From: Flammeovirgaceae bacterium BBD 1991-12
Lineage (GTDB): Bacteria; Bacteroidota; Bacteroidia; Cytophagales; Cyclobacteriaceae
Assembly: GCA_001657315.1 (NCBI GenBank)
Contig: LYSV01000033.1
Span: 15,644 to 65,880, forward strand
Direction: 5' to 3'
Length of the DNA stretch: 50,237 bases
The notes beneath the pieces are model-generated. The model was not told the origin of the DNA and ran no database searches. It saw only the letters and a list, made by a program, of their open reading frames with translations. Position 1 is the first letter of the stretch, and every line of letters starts with the position of its first letter. A program made the translations under genes and the position numbers. Positions 8,863-18,742 of the stretch are shown here, piece by piece.

Positions 8863-9453
8863 ATGAAAATAGCGATCATAAAATACAATGCAGGAAACAC
8901 CCAGTCCGTCATTTTTGCTCTGAACCGGCTGGGCATCGAACCATTGCTTACCGCAGACTTCGAAGAGATCAGAAGGGCGGACAAGGTGATATTTCCAGGT
9001 GTTGGAGAAGCCAGTTCTACCATGAACCACCTCAGGGAGCTGGGCATGGACCAGCTCATCCCCGGGCTTACCCAACCTGTTCTTGGCATATGCCTTGGGC
9101 AGCAACTTATGTGCCGGTATTCAGAAGAAAACAACACCACTTGTCTTGGGATCTTTGACCAGGAAGTGAAGCGATTCAGGCCTGAAAATCACGAAAAAGT
9201 ACCTCACATGGGCTGGAATGACCTTCATGATACTACAGGACCATTAATGCGCAACCTCCCGGATCCTAATGTATACTTTGTACACAGCTACTATGTACCT
9301 ATCAATGAAAATACGTCTGCGGCAGCAAGTTATACACTCCCCTTCAGTGCTGCCATGCAAAAGGACAATTTTCATGCGGTACAGTTCCACCCGGAAAAAT
9401 CAGGACCTCAGGGACAGAAGATCATTCAAAACTTTATAGAGCTATGCGACTGA
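8863..9453 (+). CDS. hisH: Imidazole glycerol phosphate synthase, glutaminase subunit
   Basis: Class-I glutamine amidotransferase (196 residues) that supplies ammonia to HisF. The nucleophile is C77 in GICLGQQLM, and the His-Glu pair is in [12 protein letters not shown] near the C-terminus. [13 protein letters not shown] gives the oxyanion-strand region. It overlaps hisA by ten bases. HisH works as a HisH-HisF heterodimer, and hisF follows one gene later. Confidence 0.96.
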   Translation: MKIAIIKYNAGNTQSVIFALNRLGIEPLLTADFEEIRRADKVIFPGVGEASSTMNHLRELGMDQLIPGLTQPVLGICLGQQLMCRYSEENNTTCLGIFDQEVKRFRPENHEKVPHMGWNDLHDTTGPLMRNLPDPNVYFVHSYYVPINENTSAAASYTLPFSAAMQKDNFHAVQFHPEKSGPQGQKIIQNFIELCD

Positions 9454-10166
9454 TACCTGCTATAGACCTCATTGACGGCAAGTGCGTCAGGCTAACTCAA
9501 GGGGATTACGATCAAAAAAAAGTGTATAATGAAGATCCGCTGGCTGTAGCAAGGGAATTCGAGGACGCAGGCATCCGCTATTTACATCTGGTCGATCTCG
9601 ATGGTGCGCGTTCGGGACATATTGTAAACCACCATGTACTGGAGTCAATTGCAGGCAAAACCTCCCTGAAGGTTGATTTCGGTGGTGGGGTGAAGAGCGA
9701 TGAGGACATCAGGAAAGCTTTCGATCACGGGGCACAACAGGTAACCTGTGGCAGTATCGCCGTCAAAAACAGGGACCTCGTTTTGAAATGGATCGGACAG
9801 TATGGCCCTGATAAGCTCATCCTCGGCGCTGATGTGAAAGACAAAAAAGTAGCTATCAGCGGATGGACAGAAAAAACAGACCTCGCCATTACCGACCTCA
9901 TTCAAAACTATACCTCAGCAGGTCTTGAATACGTCATATGTACGGATATCGCCACTGATGGTATGCTCACCGGTCCCAATTTCGGGCTGTACTCCGAGCT
10001 GCTGGACGCTTTCCCCAAGATCAAACTTATTGCCAGTGGAGGTGTCAGCAGTATTGAAGACGTCGAGCGATTACAAAAACTAAATCCTGAAGGTGTTATT
10101 ATCGGTAAAGCTATTTATGAAGGCAAAATAACACTACAACAGCTATCAACCTTATCCCATGCTTAA
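9444..10166 (+). CDS. hisA: Phosphoribosylformimino-AICAR-phosphate isomerase
   Basis: Amadori-rearranging (beta/alpha)8 enzyme that converts ProFAR to PRFAR. It has 240 residues with catalytic D8 in [25 protein letters not shown] and the phosphate-binding [11 protein letters not shown]. It overlaps hisH by ten bases and hisF by eight, so the three genes form a coupled block. Confidence 0.96.
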   Translation: MRLIPAIDLIDGKCVRLTQGDYDQKKVYNEDPLAVAREFEDAGIRYLHLVDLDGARSGHIVNHHVLESIAGKTSLKVDFGGGVKSDEDIRKAFDHGAQQVTCGSIAVKNRDLVLKWIGQYGPDKLILGADVKDKKVAISGWTEKTDLAITDLIQNYTSAGLEYVICTDIATDGMLTGPNFGLYSELLDAFPKIKLIASGGVSSIEDVERLQKLNPEGVIIGKAIYEGKITLQQLSTLSHA

Positions 10167-10911
10167 AAAAAGGATCATACCCTGTCTCGATATTAAAAAC
10201 GGCAGAACGGTGAAAGGTATTAACTTCGTTAACATCCGGGATGCCGGGGACCCTATAGAATTGGGTGAGTTCTATGCACAGCAGGGTGCCGATGAGCTGG
10301 TTTTTCTGGATATAACCGCTACAAAAGAAGAGCGTAAGACATTTGTGGAGCTTGTTCGTGATATAGCACATCACCTGAATATCCCTTTTACCGTGGGTGG
10401 CGGCATCTCCAGCGTGGAAGACGTGGCCCCCCTTCTGCAGGCCGGTGCCGATAAGATATCGGTCAATTCGTTGGCGGTAAAAGACCCTGGCCTCATTAAC
10501 GAGCTGGTAGATGCCTTCGGCAGTCAGTGCATTGTGGTAGCGATCGACGCCCGGTTTGTGGATAACCGCTGGATCGTACATACCCACGGAGGCAGCCGCC
10601 CCACGGAGCGCGAGCTGTTTTCATGGGCAAAGGAAGTTGAACAGCGCGGAGCCGGGGAAATACTGTTTACCAGTATGGACCATGACGGCACCAAACAGGG
10701 CTTTGCCATCAAAGCGTTGAAGAAGCTGGGTAATGAAGTGACCATCCCGATCATTGCCTCGGGTGGAGCAGGCACCATGGAGCATTTTGACGAGGTATTT
10801 CAGGAAGGTGAAGCTGATGCTGCACTGGCCGCCAGCATTTTCCACTTCAGGGAAATAGGAATACCTGAACTGAAAGATCATTTAAGAAAGAATGATATAG
10901 AAGTCAGGTAG
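10159..10911 (+). CDS. hisF: Imidazole glycerol phosphate synthase, cyclase subunit
   Basis: Barrel partner of HisH; uses ammonia to split PRFAR into imidazole glycerol phosphate and AICAR, the latter feeding purine synthesis. It has 250 residues with catalytic D11 in [14 protein letters not shown], a second Asp in [10 protein letters not shown], and phosphate sites [10 protein letters not shown] and [12 protein letters not shown]. The next gene, hisIE, is 36 bases downstream in the same operon. Confidence 0.96.
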   Translation: MLKKRIIPCLDIKNGRTVKGINFVNIRDAGDPIELGEFYAQQGADELVFLDITATKEERKTFVELVRDIAHHLNIPFTVGGGISSVEDVAPLLQAGADKISVNSLAVKDPGLINELVDAFGSQCIVVAIDARFVDNRWIVHTHGGSRPTERELFSWAKEVEQRGAGEILFTSMDHDGTKQGFAIKALKKLGNEVTIPIIASGGAGTMEHFDEVFQEGEADAALAASIFHFREIGIPELKDHLRKNDIEVR

Positions 10912-10947
10912 CATAATCCACTCAATACATTTAAATAATCACAAAGA

Positions 10948-11547
10948 ATGACAACCGAAAACCCTGTACCTACTTTCGAAAAAGGCCTAGTTCCGGCCAT
11001 TATTCAAGACGCAACGACCAAAAACGTATTGATGCTGGGCTATATGAATGAAGAGGCATTTGTAAAAACCCGGAAGGAGGGCAAAGTGACTTTTTTCAGC
11101 CGGAGTAAAAACCGCCTTTGGACCAAGGGAGAAACCTCAGGTAATTTTCTGATGGTCAGAAACATTTCCCTTGACTGTGATCAGGATACTCTCCTTATCC
11201 ATGTCGACCCCGTCGGGCCGGTATGTCATCTTAATAACGACACCTGCTTTGGAGAAACCCCTAACAAATCAACAGACCTCGCATTTCTCGAACAGACTAT
11301 TCAAAACAGGGTCACTCACCCAAAGGAAGGGTCGTATACGAATGAATTATTGAACAAAGGCATCAACAAGGTAGCCCAAAAAGTGGGTGAAGAGGCCGTG
11401 GAACTGGTCATTGAAGCCAAAGATGACCATGAAGATCTGTTTCTGAACGAAGCAGCCGATCTGATGTATCACTATCTCGTACTGTTGGCTGCAAAGGGGC
11501 TGGAATTAAACGATGTGATCAAAGTACTGAAGCAAAGACATGGGTAG
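10948..11547 (+). CDS. hisIE: Bifunctional phosphoribosyl-AMP cyclohydrolase / phosphoribosyl-ATP pyrophosphatase
   Basis: Carries steps two and three of the pathway in 199 residues. The HisI part (about 1-110) shows LMLGYMNEEAF, TKGETSGN and the zinc-binding cysteines in DCDQDT and CHLNNDTCF. The HisE part (about 110-199) is an all-alpha MazG-like domain with GINKVAQKVGEEAVELVIEA and an EAADLMYHYLVLL helix. It is the last gene of the operon and is followed by an intergenic hairpin repeat. Confidence 0.95.
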   Translation: MTTENPVPTFEKGLVPAIIQDATTKNVLMLGYMNEEAFVKTRKEGKVTFFSRSKNRLWTKGETSGNFLMVRNISLDCDQDTLLIHVDPVGPVCHLNNDTCFGETPNKSTDLAFLEQTIQNRVTHPKEGSYTNELLNKGINKVAQKVGEEAVELVIEAKDDHEDLFLNEAADLMYHYLVLLAAKGLELNDVIKVLKQRHG

Positions 11548-11645
11548 TTCACAGTTCAAGGTTCGATGTTTAATATTCTAAGTTCAACCTGGAACTCAGA
11601 ACTTCAAACTGTGAACGTTAAACGTTGAACTTCGAACAAAAACAA
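11548..11645 (+). repeat. Intergenic GTTCRATGTT-type hairpin repeat after hisIE
   Basis: About 100 bases built of variants of GTTCAA/GTTCGA and their complements. GTTCACAGTT near the start is the exact complement of AACTGTGAAC further on, and GTTCGATGTTTAA can fold on GTTGAACTTCGAAC. A similar block lies between trpB and trpA (36439-36542), and a shorter relative follows yidC. It may serve as an end-of-operon hairpin; no protein is encoded. Confidence 0.7.
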
Positions 11646-11696
11646 GTTGTCAGATATGTTGCAAATGATTTATAAAATTGAGGCCATATTTGCAAT

Positions 11697-12383
11697 ATGA
11701 AAAACATCAGGGTCATAGACGGATATGAATTTGAGGAATACACCCGGGAAACCTTCTGTGAGGAAGAGGTACTGAAGCGCAGCCGGGAGTTCCACCAATG
11801 GATGAATACACGCAGGACGGTACGGAATTTCTCTGACCGGCCTATTCCAAAAGAAGTTATTGACAACATTATTCTTACGGCCTCCACGGCTCCTTCAGGG
11901 GCTCACAAACAGCCCTGGACGTTCTGCGTAGTGTCCAACACTGAATTAAAAAAGAAAATAAGAGAAGCCGCCGAGGCAGAAGAATACGAAAGTTACAACG
12001 GACGCATGAGTGATGAGTGGCTCGAGGATCTGAAACAATTCCAGACCGACTGGCACAAGCCTTTTATCGAAGTAGCTCCCTACGTCATTATCGTTTTCAA
12101 AAAAGCCTACGAACTTGACAAAGATGGTAATAAAAAGAACAATTACTATGTAAATGAGTCCGTGGGACTGGCCGTGGGCTTTTTACTCGCTGCCATACAC
12201 CACGCAGGACTGGTGGCCCTTACCCACACTCCCAGCCCAATGAATTTTTTGACCAAAATACTGGAAAGACCTGCCAACGAAAGGCCGTGCTTTCTGATCC
12301 CGGTAGGTTACCCTACGGATGATACCTATGTACCCAAATTATCCAGAAAACCACTGAAAGATATAGTGGTTTTTTACAAATAA
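11697..12383 (+). CDS. Iodotyrosine-deiodinase-like nitroreductase-family flavoprotein
   Basis: A 228-residue FMN protein of the nitroreductase fold, closest to the iodotyrosine/halotyrosine dehalogenase (IYD) branch. RRTVRNFSDRPIP and TASTAPSGAHKQPW give the FMN site. The residues that clamp the halotyrosine zwitterion in human IYD (E157, Y161, K182) have equivalents here at E96, Y100 and K121 with the same spacing. Reductive removal of halogen from tyrosine is the likely reaction, with other nitroreductase substrates as the alternative. It stands alone between the his operon and a convergent membrane-protein gene. A weak CATATTTG box lies just before the ATG. Confidence 0.82.
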   Translation: MKNIRVIDGYEFEEYTRETFCEEEVLKRSREFHQWMNTRRTVRNFSDRPIPKEVIDNIILTASTAPSGAHKQPWTFCVVSNTELKKKIREAAEAEEYESYNGRMSDEWLEDLKQFQTDWHKPFIEVAPYVIIVFKKAYELDKDGNKKNNYYVNESVGLAVGFLLAAIHHAGLVALTHTPSPMNFLTKILERPANERPCFLIPVGYPTDDTYVPKLSRKPLKDIVVFYK

Positions 12384-12432
12384 TCCGGCTGGAAACGGCG
12401 GTTCATGAAGATATTCAGGCAATATCAGAGCC

Positions 12433-13224
12433 TCAGTCCTCTTCGATCATCTCGGAAAACTCTTCCACATCAAATTTGATATCGTCCTCCCCTATCTGAT
12501 CAAACGGATTTTCAAGATGTCCCTGAATGTTATCCAGGCTGATCAAAATAAAACTGAACATAATGGGCATCATATATTGCAGACCATTACTGTATTGCTC
12601 GGCCACATACTCAAAATAAGGGCCATAAAGAATAGGAAAGCTGTAGATGAAAACCTTGCTGTACGCACGTAATGTGATGGGAGTTCTGTAGTGCAATATC
12701 ACCTTCAGATTTTCAATGGAGGTAGCCAGCTTGCTGACATATTGGCTCACACGGGACATCTCACCGGAAGGCAGGCCAAGGTCTCTGAAACCCATAAGCA
12801 ACTTCGAGATTTTTGAAATATTGTCAAAGATCCGCTGTTCGGCCTGCCGGGTATCGATCTTATCGGCAATGAACAGTGATCTCAGAGAAGTATAGGTCTC
12901 AATCAACTGGCCTTTCACTTCACGCTCAAACCCCTCAGATTCCACCCAATCACGCGAAGCATAAAAAATGGCCAGCAGATAAGCCTTAAAATCTGCCAGC
13001 AGGGCCAATGCACGCTCACGTCGTTTATAAGCACTGTCAATGGAAAAAACAACCGGAAATACGATCGATATACCTATGATGGTCAAGGGAAAATCAGCCT
13101 TGAGATCAAGTAATCTGCATGTGTAGGTAGAACCAATGGCCAGGGTAGTAACTATAAACGTTTTATAGTTAATGATCAGATATAAACTCCTCAATACTTT
13201 CACTTTCAGAATATTTTGTGTCAC
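12433..13224 (-). CDS. Membrane protein, possibly bestrophin-like
   Basis: A 263-residue protein starting at a GTG (MTQNILKVKVLRSLYL). Hydrophobic segments lie at about 20-35 and 47-62, and a further pair at about 192-240. The stretch SIDSAYKRRERALALLADFK after the second segment and the following DWVE resemble the bestrophin-type anion channel pattern, but the match is loose and I would not assign function. The tail is strongly acidic (EDDIKFDVEEFSEMIEED). It is convergent with the deiodinase-like gene and divergent from the T9SS substrate gene. Confidence 0.6.
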   Translation of the reverse strand: MTQNILKVKVLRSLYLIINYKTFIVTTLAIGSTYTCRLLDLKADFPLTIIGISIVFPVVFSIDSAYKRRERALALLADFKAYLLAIFYASRDWVESEGFEREVKGQLIETYTSLRSLFIADKIDTRQAEQRIFDNISKISKLLMGFRDLGLPSGEMSRVSQYVSKLATSIENLKVILHYRTPITLRAYSKVFIYSFPILYGPYFEYVAEQYSNGLQYMMPIMFSFILISLDNIQGHLENPFDQIGEDDIKFDVEEFSEMIEED

Positions 13225-13470
13225 AATTTAAAAAAAACCAGCCAATTTGCTAATGGTTAACAATCAATCACTTACTGATCTTCACAGCCGGGCAAACCTC
13301 CAAACAGCTCATGTTTCATCGCCCGATAGTCCCATTGATTGACAAAATATTGACTTCATCGATAATCCTGCTCCATTTTTGGGCTTTTATGGTTTATTAG
13401 ATAGTACACGACGGTACTAATATAATGTCATGGTTGGTTTTGAAATGGCAGCTTTTCCCATTTTAAAACT

Positions 13471-16400
13471 ATGTTGAGAGGATTTTTTGCAGTACTGATA
13501 TTTTTTGTGGGGAGCCTTCCGGGAAGGTATTCTGTTTATGCCCAGTGCAGTTCACTTAGGCCACAAATAAATTTTTCCTTTAATACCGACCAGGATTGCG
13601 CTCCGGTGACGGTAACGGATTTTACGGTGACGTACTTTTTTAACGCACCACAGAACCCCAACGATATCGAGATCCGGTTTGAGTGGAACGATCCCGGGAA
13701 TAACTTCGACGTTGTAAACATCGGTTCAGGGCTTATAGGCAATATAGATAATGATGAGTTTACAGCCTCAGCACCTATGTTCACCTACTTTGATAACGAT
13801 GGCCAGTGCACTATCATACCCACCGCCTACATTTACATCAACGGTGCGGTATGCCCTACTTCACAGGAAGTCCAGACCGCCTTTTTCTGGGGTACCGATG
13901 AGCAGGCCAATGCAGAATTATTCGTCAATCCCACCAATTATGAGGTCTGCTTCAATAATCCTGTGGTGAATGCAGTGTTTACTGATAATTCGGAATTCAA
14001 CTGTAACCGTAATGTAGAACCAGACCGACCCAATGAACAGCCCCGGCATGTTCAGTTCGTTTACGGGACAGGCCATAATCCTAGCTCAACTATTTTGAAC
14101 CTGTCACTGGAAGACGGTGGTACACGCCCTCTCACCAACGGTACAGGGAACCTCGTTTCGCCGGAAACTCGCGGTACGGCCGGGCAGCAGGTTACCGCCG
14201 GATATTTCGGTCCCATTGAAACGGTTCCTTTCCCGGCCAACGGCCCAAATGCGCAAAGCTTTCCCATGAATGCGCCAGCGGACGCCGCAAATCTTATTGG
14301 CAATAGATTTCAGGTGACTCTTTTTAACTGGAACATCTGCAACACCTGGAACGGTGACCCCATTGACCCGAACTACGAAGATGCCATATCCACCACAGCC
14401 TGGATCGTGATCACAGGAGCCCCGGAGCCGGAGTTCTGGACCCGTGAAAACAATGCTTCAGGGGACACCACAAGCTTTTTTTGTGTAGGCGATGATATCT
14501 ATTTTGACAACGAAACCCCGAATATGGGGGCACTGGACTTCCGCTGGGAGTTTTATGATGACCCCACCGGCACAACATTGCTTGACACACGTAACCGGAA
14601 CAATCCAACCTATTCCTTCAATACGCCGGGCCAAAAGCTCATTCGTCTGAGAGCAGAAGATCAAACGGCTCAAGGCTCATGCATTGAAACTTTTGAAAAG
14701 ATCATTACGATATCCGCACCTATGATAGCTCAGATCGGCATGACGGATGCAGCCGGCGACCCGGTTTCAGGGCTTTTCTGTCAGAACCCCATCACTCCAC
14801 AGGACTTCTACATCCGTTTTACAGATATTTCTACGGGCACTCCCAATGCCTTCACCCGATGGCGCTGGGAATTTTATGATGAGAACAATATGTTGGTCCG
14901 GGAAGAGCCCACCGGGGGTGTCTTTTCAACTTCAATACTGGGCCCTTTTGATGACACATTTACAAATACCGGTACCTACAGGGTACGATTGATCATAAGA
15001 GACGAAACAACCACCTGCCAGTCTGAAGATGAGATCCGGATCAGGGTCTATGAAAATCCTGCAGCTGCCTTCACTGCTACCCGCGTGTGCGAGGGGGAAG
15101 TTACCCGTTTCGAAGATGTATCTTCCCTCAACCCCATAAACGGGGAAAGTATTGTATCCTGGGAATGGGACTTTGACTATGACAGCGTTGCCTTCAATAA
15201 AGACGCCTCTTTTGACGATCAAACTTCGTTCGACCGCACTTTCAGCTCCGCCGGCACCTATAATGTAGCACTGAGAGTTACTACAGATCAAAATGCATGT
15301 TCTGACCTGTTTGTTATGCCTGTTACAGTAGATCCGCTACCTCTGGCTGACATAAGTGCAGACCAGCCAAACGGATGCAGCGTGCTTGAGGTTACGTTTA
15401 CGAATAATTCTGTGGGGGTCCAGCCTGATGCGATACAGCAATACATTTGGGAAGTGGATAATGGGTCAGGGTTCGTTGTAGACTCAGTTCAAAACCCATC
15501 GGACCCGGGCTTCTCCAGCCAGTATGTTCGCTATTTTGAAAATCTCACCACAGCTGATCTTACCTACCAGGTACGTCTCAGGGCTGTCACAGTAAATAAT
15601 TGCGAACGCCTGAGTGCTCCCGTGACAGTCGTGGTAGGCCCCGGTCCGGTTTCAGGCTTTAATGCCCTGAATTATTCTCCTTTCGATGACAATTGCAGCC
15701 CTGTAACCGTTGATTTTGAGGTGAACGATGAAACACTGGCCTTAAACCCTTCATCGTTTGTCTGGACCGTAGCAGACACCAGCGGTGTGATAGATCAGCA
15801 GAATACAGGCACCACTCCCTCGTTTTCATACGATTTTATAAATAACGGCCAGAACATAAGAGATTTTTCTGTGACACTGACAAGCATGCTGGCCAATGGC
15901 TGTTCCAGGGATTCCACCCGGGTGATCAGGGTAAATCCTATACCTTCTGCAGACTTCACCATTGACACACTGAAGTTTGACTGTGAAGTAATGCATCTGA
16001 ATTTTGAAGCTGTCACCAGGGGACTGAGCGAATATCGCTGGGAGCTGAGGATCAATAATGTAGTGCTGTTTTCATCATCCACGACTGGGGATAATTTTGA
16101 TTACATCGTAAGTCGTGCTACTGCTGACCAGGCTCTCGAGGTGTCTCTGGAAACCACAAATTTCGCCGGTTGTGTCAGCCCGACGGTGGTGAAAGCAGTG
16201 CAGGTTACTCAGGAGCAACTGCCAGGGACAGCATTCGATGTAACACCAATAACCCAGTCTCTTCCCAACCGCACAGTGACCCTGACCAATATGACCAACC
16301 CCGGACCCTGGGCTTACCGTTGGGACTTTGGCGATAGCACAAGTACTGACGAACCAGAGCCAGGCAGCCATACCTATGCCACACATGGCACTTACATTAT

Positions 16401-17274
16401 CACGCTCACAGCACAACTGAACGAATGTATTGAAACCGCCACCCGGACAATAACCATTAACCCAGTACCACCTGTCGTGGATTTTGACTACGACCCTCCG
16501 TCGGGCTGTGTTCCTCTAACAGTACAGTTCACCAACCTGTCGCAATTTGCTGATTCCACCAGTTATTTCTGGAGCTTTGGTGCCAATGAGGGTGTATCCC
16601 GGGCCGTCAATCCTTCCTACACTTATTTTGAGCCTGGTGTTTACACTGTAAGTCTGAGTGCCACCAATGTCCTGGGGGATACCGTAAGAGAGGTCAAATC
16701 CCAGATCATAGATGTATTTGAGCTTCCCGTGGCACAGTTCAATATACGCCCCAGAGTTGTTTTAATCCCGGACCAGCCTCTGTTTACTGATAACAACAGC
16801 TTTGGAGCAGATGCCTTTGAGTGGGATTTCGGTGATGGTACCATTTCCACGGAATTCGAGCCGCAGCATTTTTACGGAGAAGAGGGCATCTATGATGTTA
16901 CTCTCATTGCCTACAGCTCCAATGGCTGCACGGATACCACCCGGCGGGAAGGTCTCGTACAAGCGAGGACCGGAGGGCGACTGCTGATCCCGAACGCTTT
17001 CACCCCTAACCTGTCAGGAAGCACAGGAGGACGGCCAGGGAATGGCCTTAACGATGTATTCCTACCCCTTACACAGGGAGTATCACAGTTTGAAATGCTG
17101 ATCTTCAACCGCTGGGGGGAGCTGATATTTAAAAGTGAGAATAAAAACATTGGCTGGGATGGGTATTACCAGGGTAAGTTGTGCGCACAGGATGTATATG
17201 TCTACAAACTGGATCTTGTCTTTGAAAATGGTGAAAGGGCTGTTCGAACGGGAGATGTGAATTTGATAAGATGA
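13471..17274 (+). CDS. Large PKD-repeat surface protein with type-B T9SS sorting domain
   Basis: A 1267-residue secreted protein. It has a signal peptide (about 1-25, ending VYAQ) followed by several PKD/Ig-like domains, recognisable by repeated endings such as WEWDFDYDS, YRWDFGDSTST, YFWSFGANEG and FEWDFGDGTIS, each followed by a G.Y.V.L strand. The last 90 residues form the gliding-motility C-terminal (CHU_C, type-B) domain: IPNAFTPN, LNDVFLP, FEMLIFNRWGELIF, GWDGYYQG and DVYVYKL. This domain directs export by the type IX system and surface retention. The stop overlaps the start of the SprF-like gene, the typical pairing for type-B substrates. Role (adhesion or gliding) is inferred. Confidence 0.92.
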   Translation: MLRGFFAVLIFFVGSLPGRYSVYAQCSSLRPQINFSFNTDQDCAPVTVTDFTVTYFFNAPQNPNDIEIRFEWNDPGNNFDVVNIGSGLIGNIDNDEFTASAPMFTYFDNDGQCTIIPTAYIYINGAVCPTSQEVQTAFFWGTDEQANAELFVNPTNYEVCFNNPVVNAVFTDNSEFNCNRNVEPDRPNEQPRHVQFVYGTGHNPSSTILNLSLEDGGTRPLTNGTGNLVSPETRGTAGQQVTAGYFGPIETVPFPANGPNAQSFPMNAPADAANLIGNRFQVTLFNWNICNTWNGDPIDPNYEDAISTTAWIVITGAPEPEFWTRENNASGDTTSFFCVGDDIYFDNETPNMGALDFRWEFYDDPTGTTLLDTRNRNNPTYSFNTPGQKLIRLRAEDQTAQGSCIETFEKIITISAPMIAQIGMTDAAGDPVSGLFCQNPITPQDFYIRFTDISTGTPNAFTRWRWEFYDENNMLVREEPTGGVFSTSILGPFDDTFTNTGTYRVRLIIRDETTTCQSEDEIRIRVYENPAAAFTATRVCEGEVTRFEDVSSLNPINGESIVSWEWDFDYDSVAFNKDASFDDQTSFDRTFSSAGTYNVALRVTTDQNACSDLFVMPVTVDPLPLADISADQPNGCSVLEVTFTNNSVGVQPDAIQQYIWEVDNGSGFVVDSVQNPSDPGFSSQYVRYFENLTTADLTYQVRLRAVTVNNCERLSAPVTVVVGPGPVSGFNALNYSPFDDNCSPVTVDFEVNDETLALNPSSFVWTVADTSGVIDQQNTGTTPSFSYDFINNGQNIRDFSVTLTSMLANGCSRDSTRVIRVNPIPSADFTIDTLKFDCEVMHLNFEAVTRGLSEYRWELRINNVVLFSSSTTGDNFDYIVSRATADQALEVSLETTNFAGCVSPTVVKAVQVTQEQLPGTAFDVTPITQSLPNRTVTLTNMTNPGPWAYRWDFGDSTSTDEPEPGSHTYATHGTYIITLTAQLNECIETATRTITINPVPPVVDFDYDPPSGCVPLTVQFTNLSQFADSTSYFWSFGANEGVSRAVNPSYTYFEPGVYTVSLSATNVLGDTVREVKSQIIDVFELPVAQFNIRPRVVLIPDQPLFTDNNSFGADAFEWDFGDGTISTEFEPQHFYGEEGIYDVTLIAYSSNGCTDTTRREGLVQARTGGRLLIPNAFTPNLSGSTGGRPGNGLNDVFLPLTQGVSQFEMLIFNRWGELIFKSENKNIGWDGYYQGKLCAQDVYVYKLDLVFENGERAVRTGDVNLIR

Positions 17275-18284
17275 GAATATTACTGACCATTGTACTGTTT
17301 CTTGGGGTTTTTAGGGGTATGGCACAGGATCCTCATTTTTCACAATACTATGCTGCTCCCACCTATCTCAATCCGGCCTTTGCCGGAACGGGCGCCGACC
17401 ACCGTTTTATTGCCAACTACCGGAACCAATGGCCGGATATCAGCAATGGATTCATTACCTATGCCTTTTCTTATGACTACCATATGTCCGATCTACGCAG
17501 TGGCATAGGTATACTGGTCATGGCAGACCAGGCAGGCTCGGCTGGGCTACAATCCACCACGGTGAATTTCCTTTATTCCTACAAAGTGCAACTGGCCAAC
17601 AAATGGATCGTAACCCCTGGGTTGTACTTCGGTTACGGGTACCGTGACATTGACTTTAACCGGCTTGTGTTTGGCGACCAACTGGAGTTTCAGAGTGACG
17701 GTCAGGTACCTACTCAGGACCTGCAGGCCAATTCTCTGGGTAGTGCACATTACTTTGATTTTGGAAGCGGTCTGCTTATTTACAACAAAACCTTCTGGCT
17801 CGGTTTCGCTGCCAGCCACATCAACGAGCCAAACCGGTCGTTGCTGGGGGAAGAAAGCGAAATACCTATGAAAACTTCTATACACGCAGGTTTCAGAGTG
17901 CCATTGTATTCAGGGGTTTTCAAAAAGAAAAGGATCTCCAGCCTGGCACCTTCCATAGTTTATCAGAAGCAGGGAGATTTCGACCAACTGGACATAGGCA
18001 TGCACTTTCTGTACGAGCCCATCATGATCGGCCTGTGGTACAGAGGTATTCCCATTCAGCAAAATGTGAATGATAATATCAGTCAGGACGCTGTGGTGAT
18101 CATTTTGGGTGTACGCTTTGAAAACCTGGAAACTGCGTACAGCTATGATTTCACCGTTTCCGAATTGGGCTCTATCTCCGGCGGTGCACACGAAGTATCA
18201 CTCAAGTACAACCTGAACATGGCCGTGAAGTCAAAAGTAAAAAAGCCTGAGAAATTCATTCCCTGCCCGACGTTTAGTAAATAG
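17271..18284 (+). CDS. PorP/SprF family type IX secretion outer-membrane protein
   Basis: A 337-residue beta-barrel protein with signal peptide (MRILLTIVLFLGVFRGMAQ) and the family signature DPHFSQYYAAPTYLNPAFAGT, followed by barrel strands and the typical FDFGSGLLIYNKTFWLG segment. SprF-like proteins are needed for surface display of their cognate type-B substrate. The four-base overlap with the upstream PKD-repeat gene supports a dedicated pair. Confidence 0.92.
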   Translation: MRILLTIVLFLGVFRGMAQDPHFSQYYAAPTYLNPAFAGTGADHRFIANYRNQWPDISNGFITYAFSYDYHMSDLRSGIGILVMADQAGSAGLQSTTVNFLYSYKVQLANKWIVTPGLYFGYGYRDIDFNRLVFGDQLEFQSDGQVPTQDLQANSLGSAHYFDFGSGLLIYNKTFWLGFAASHINEPNRSLLGEESEIPMKTSIHAGFRVPLYSGVFKKKRISSLAPSIVYQKQGDFDQLDIGMHFLYEPIMIGLWYRGIPIQQNVNDNISQDAVVIILGVRFENLETAYSYDFTVSELGSISGGAHEVSLKYNLNMAVKSKVKKPEKFIPCPTFSK

Positions 18285-18380
18285 TTGATGGTCGTATGTT
18301 GATCGTTCTGATTTTCCATTATAAGCCAACAACAAACAACCATCACCCCCCTATTTAGCCATGCTAGAAGCACAGGTATT

Positions 18381-18525
18381 CGCTTTTGAATGAAATGACC
18401 AAAAATTCAGGCAATTTAAGACCATTTTCTTCCTCCGATGGGAGAAGGATTAAGCCCGCCTGGATGAGCTGGTCGGGCAGGGTTGAGGCCATCAAAATAG
18501 CTTAAATAGCCTGAAATAAATCTAT
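18381..18525 (+). repeat. Hairpin repeat element, copy 1
   Basis: The stretch of about 460 bases after the SprF gene contains no gene. Within it, GGCAATTTAAGACCAT (18410-18425), GGGAGAAGGATTAA (18440-18453) and GGTTGAGGCCATCA with a CTTAAATAGC segment recur, in reverse orientation and the same order, at 20382-20547. The two copies flank the two outer-membrane-protein genes. The rest of the interval (18526-18742) shows nothing I can identify. Confidence 0.6.
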
Positions 18526-18742
18526 TGAAGTAAGCGCCTGGAAAATACTGAGTCATATCGCGTTGAACCTAATTCTCTCATTCTATTGCCACTAACAATG
18601 ACACTAAGTTTTTTCGAGTAAGTAAAAGTCAACACCTAGTCACATGCTTTGTGCCGTGGAGCCTTCGTGGCCTGATTGCCAGTGTTTTATGTATTTACCT
18701 ACTTCGATAAATCTAAAAATCCTTTAAAAGTGGAATCCCAGC

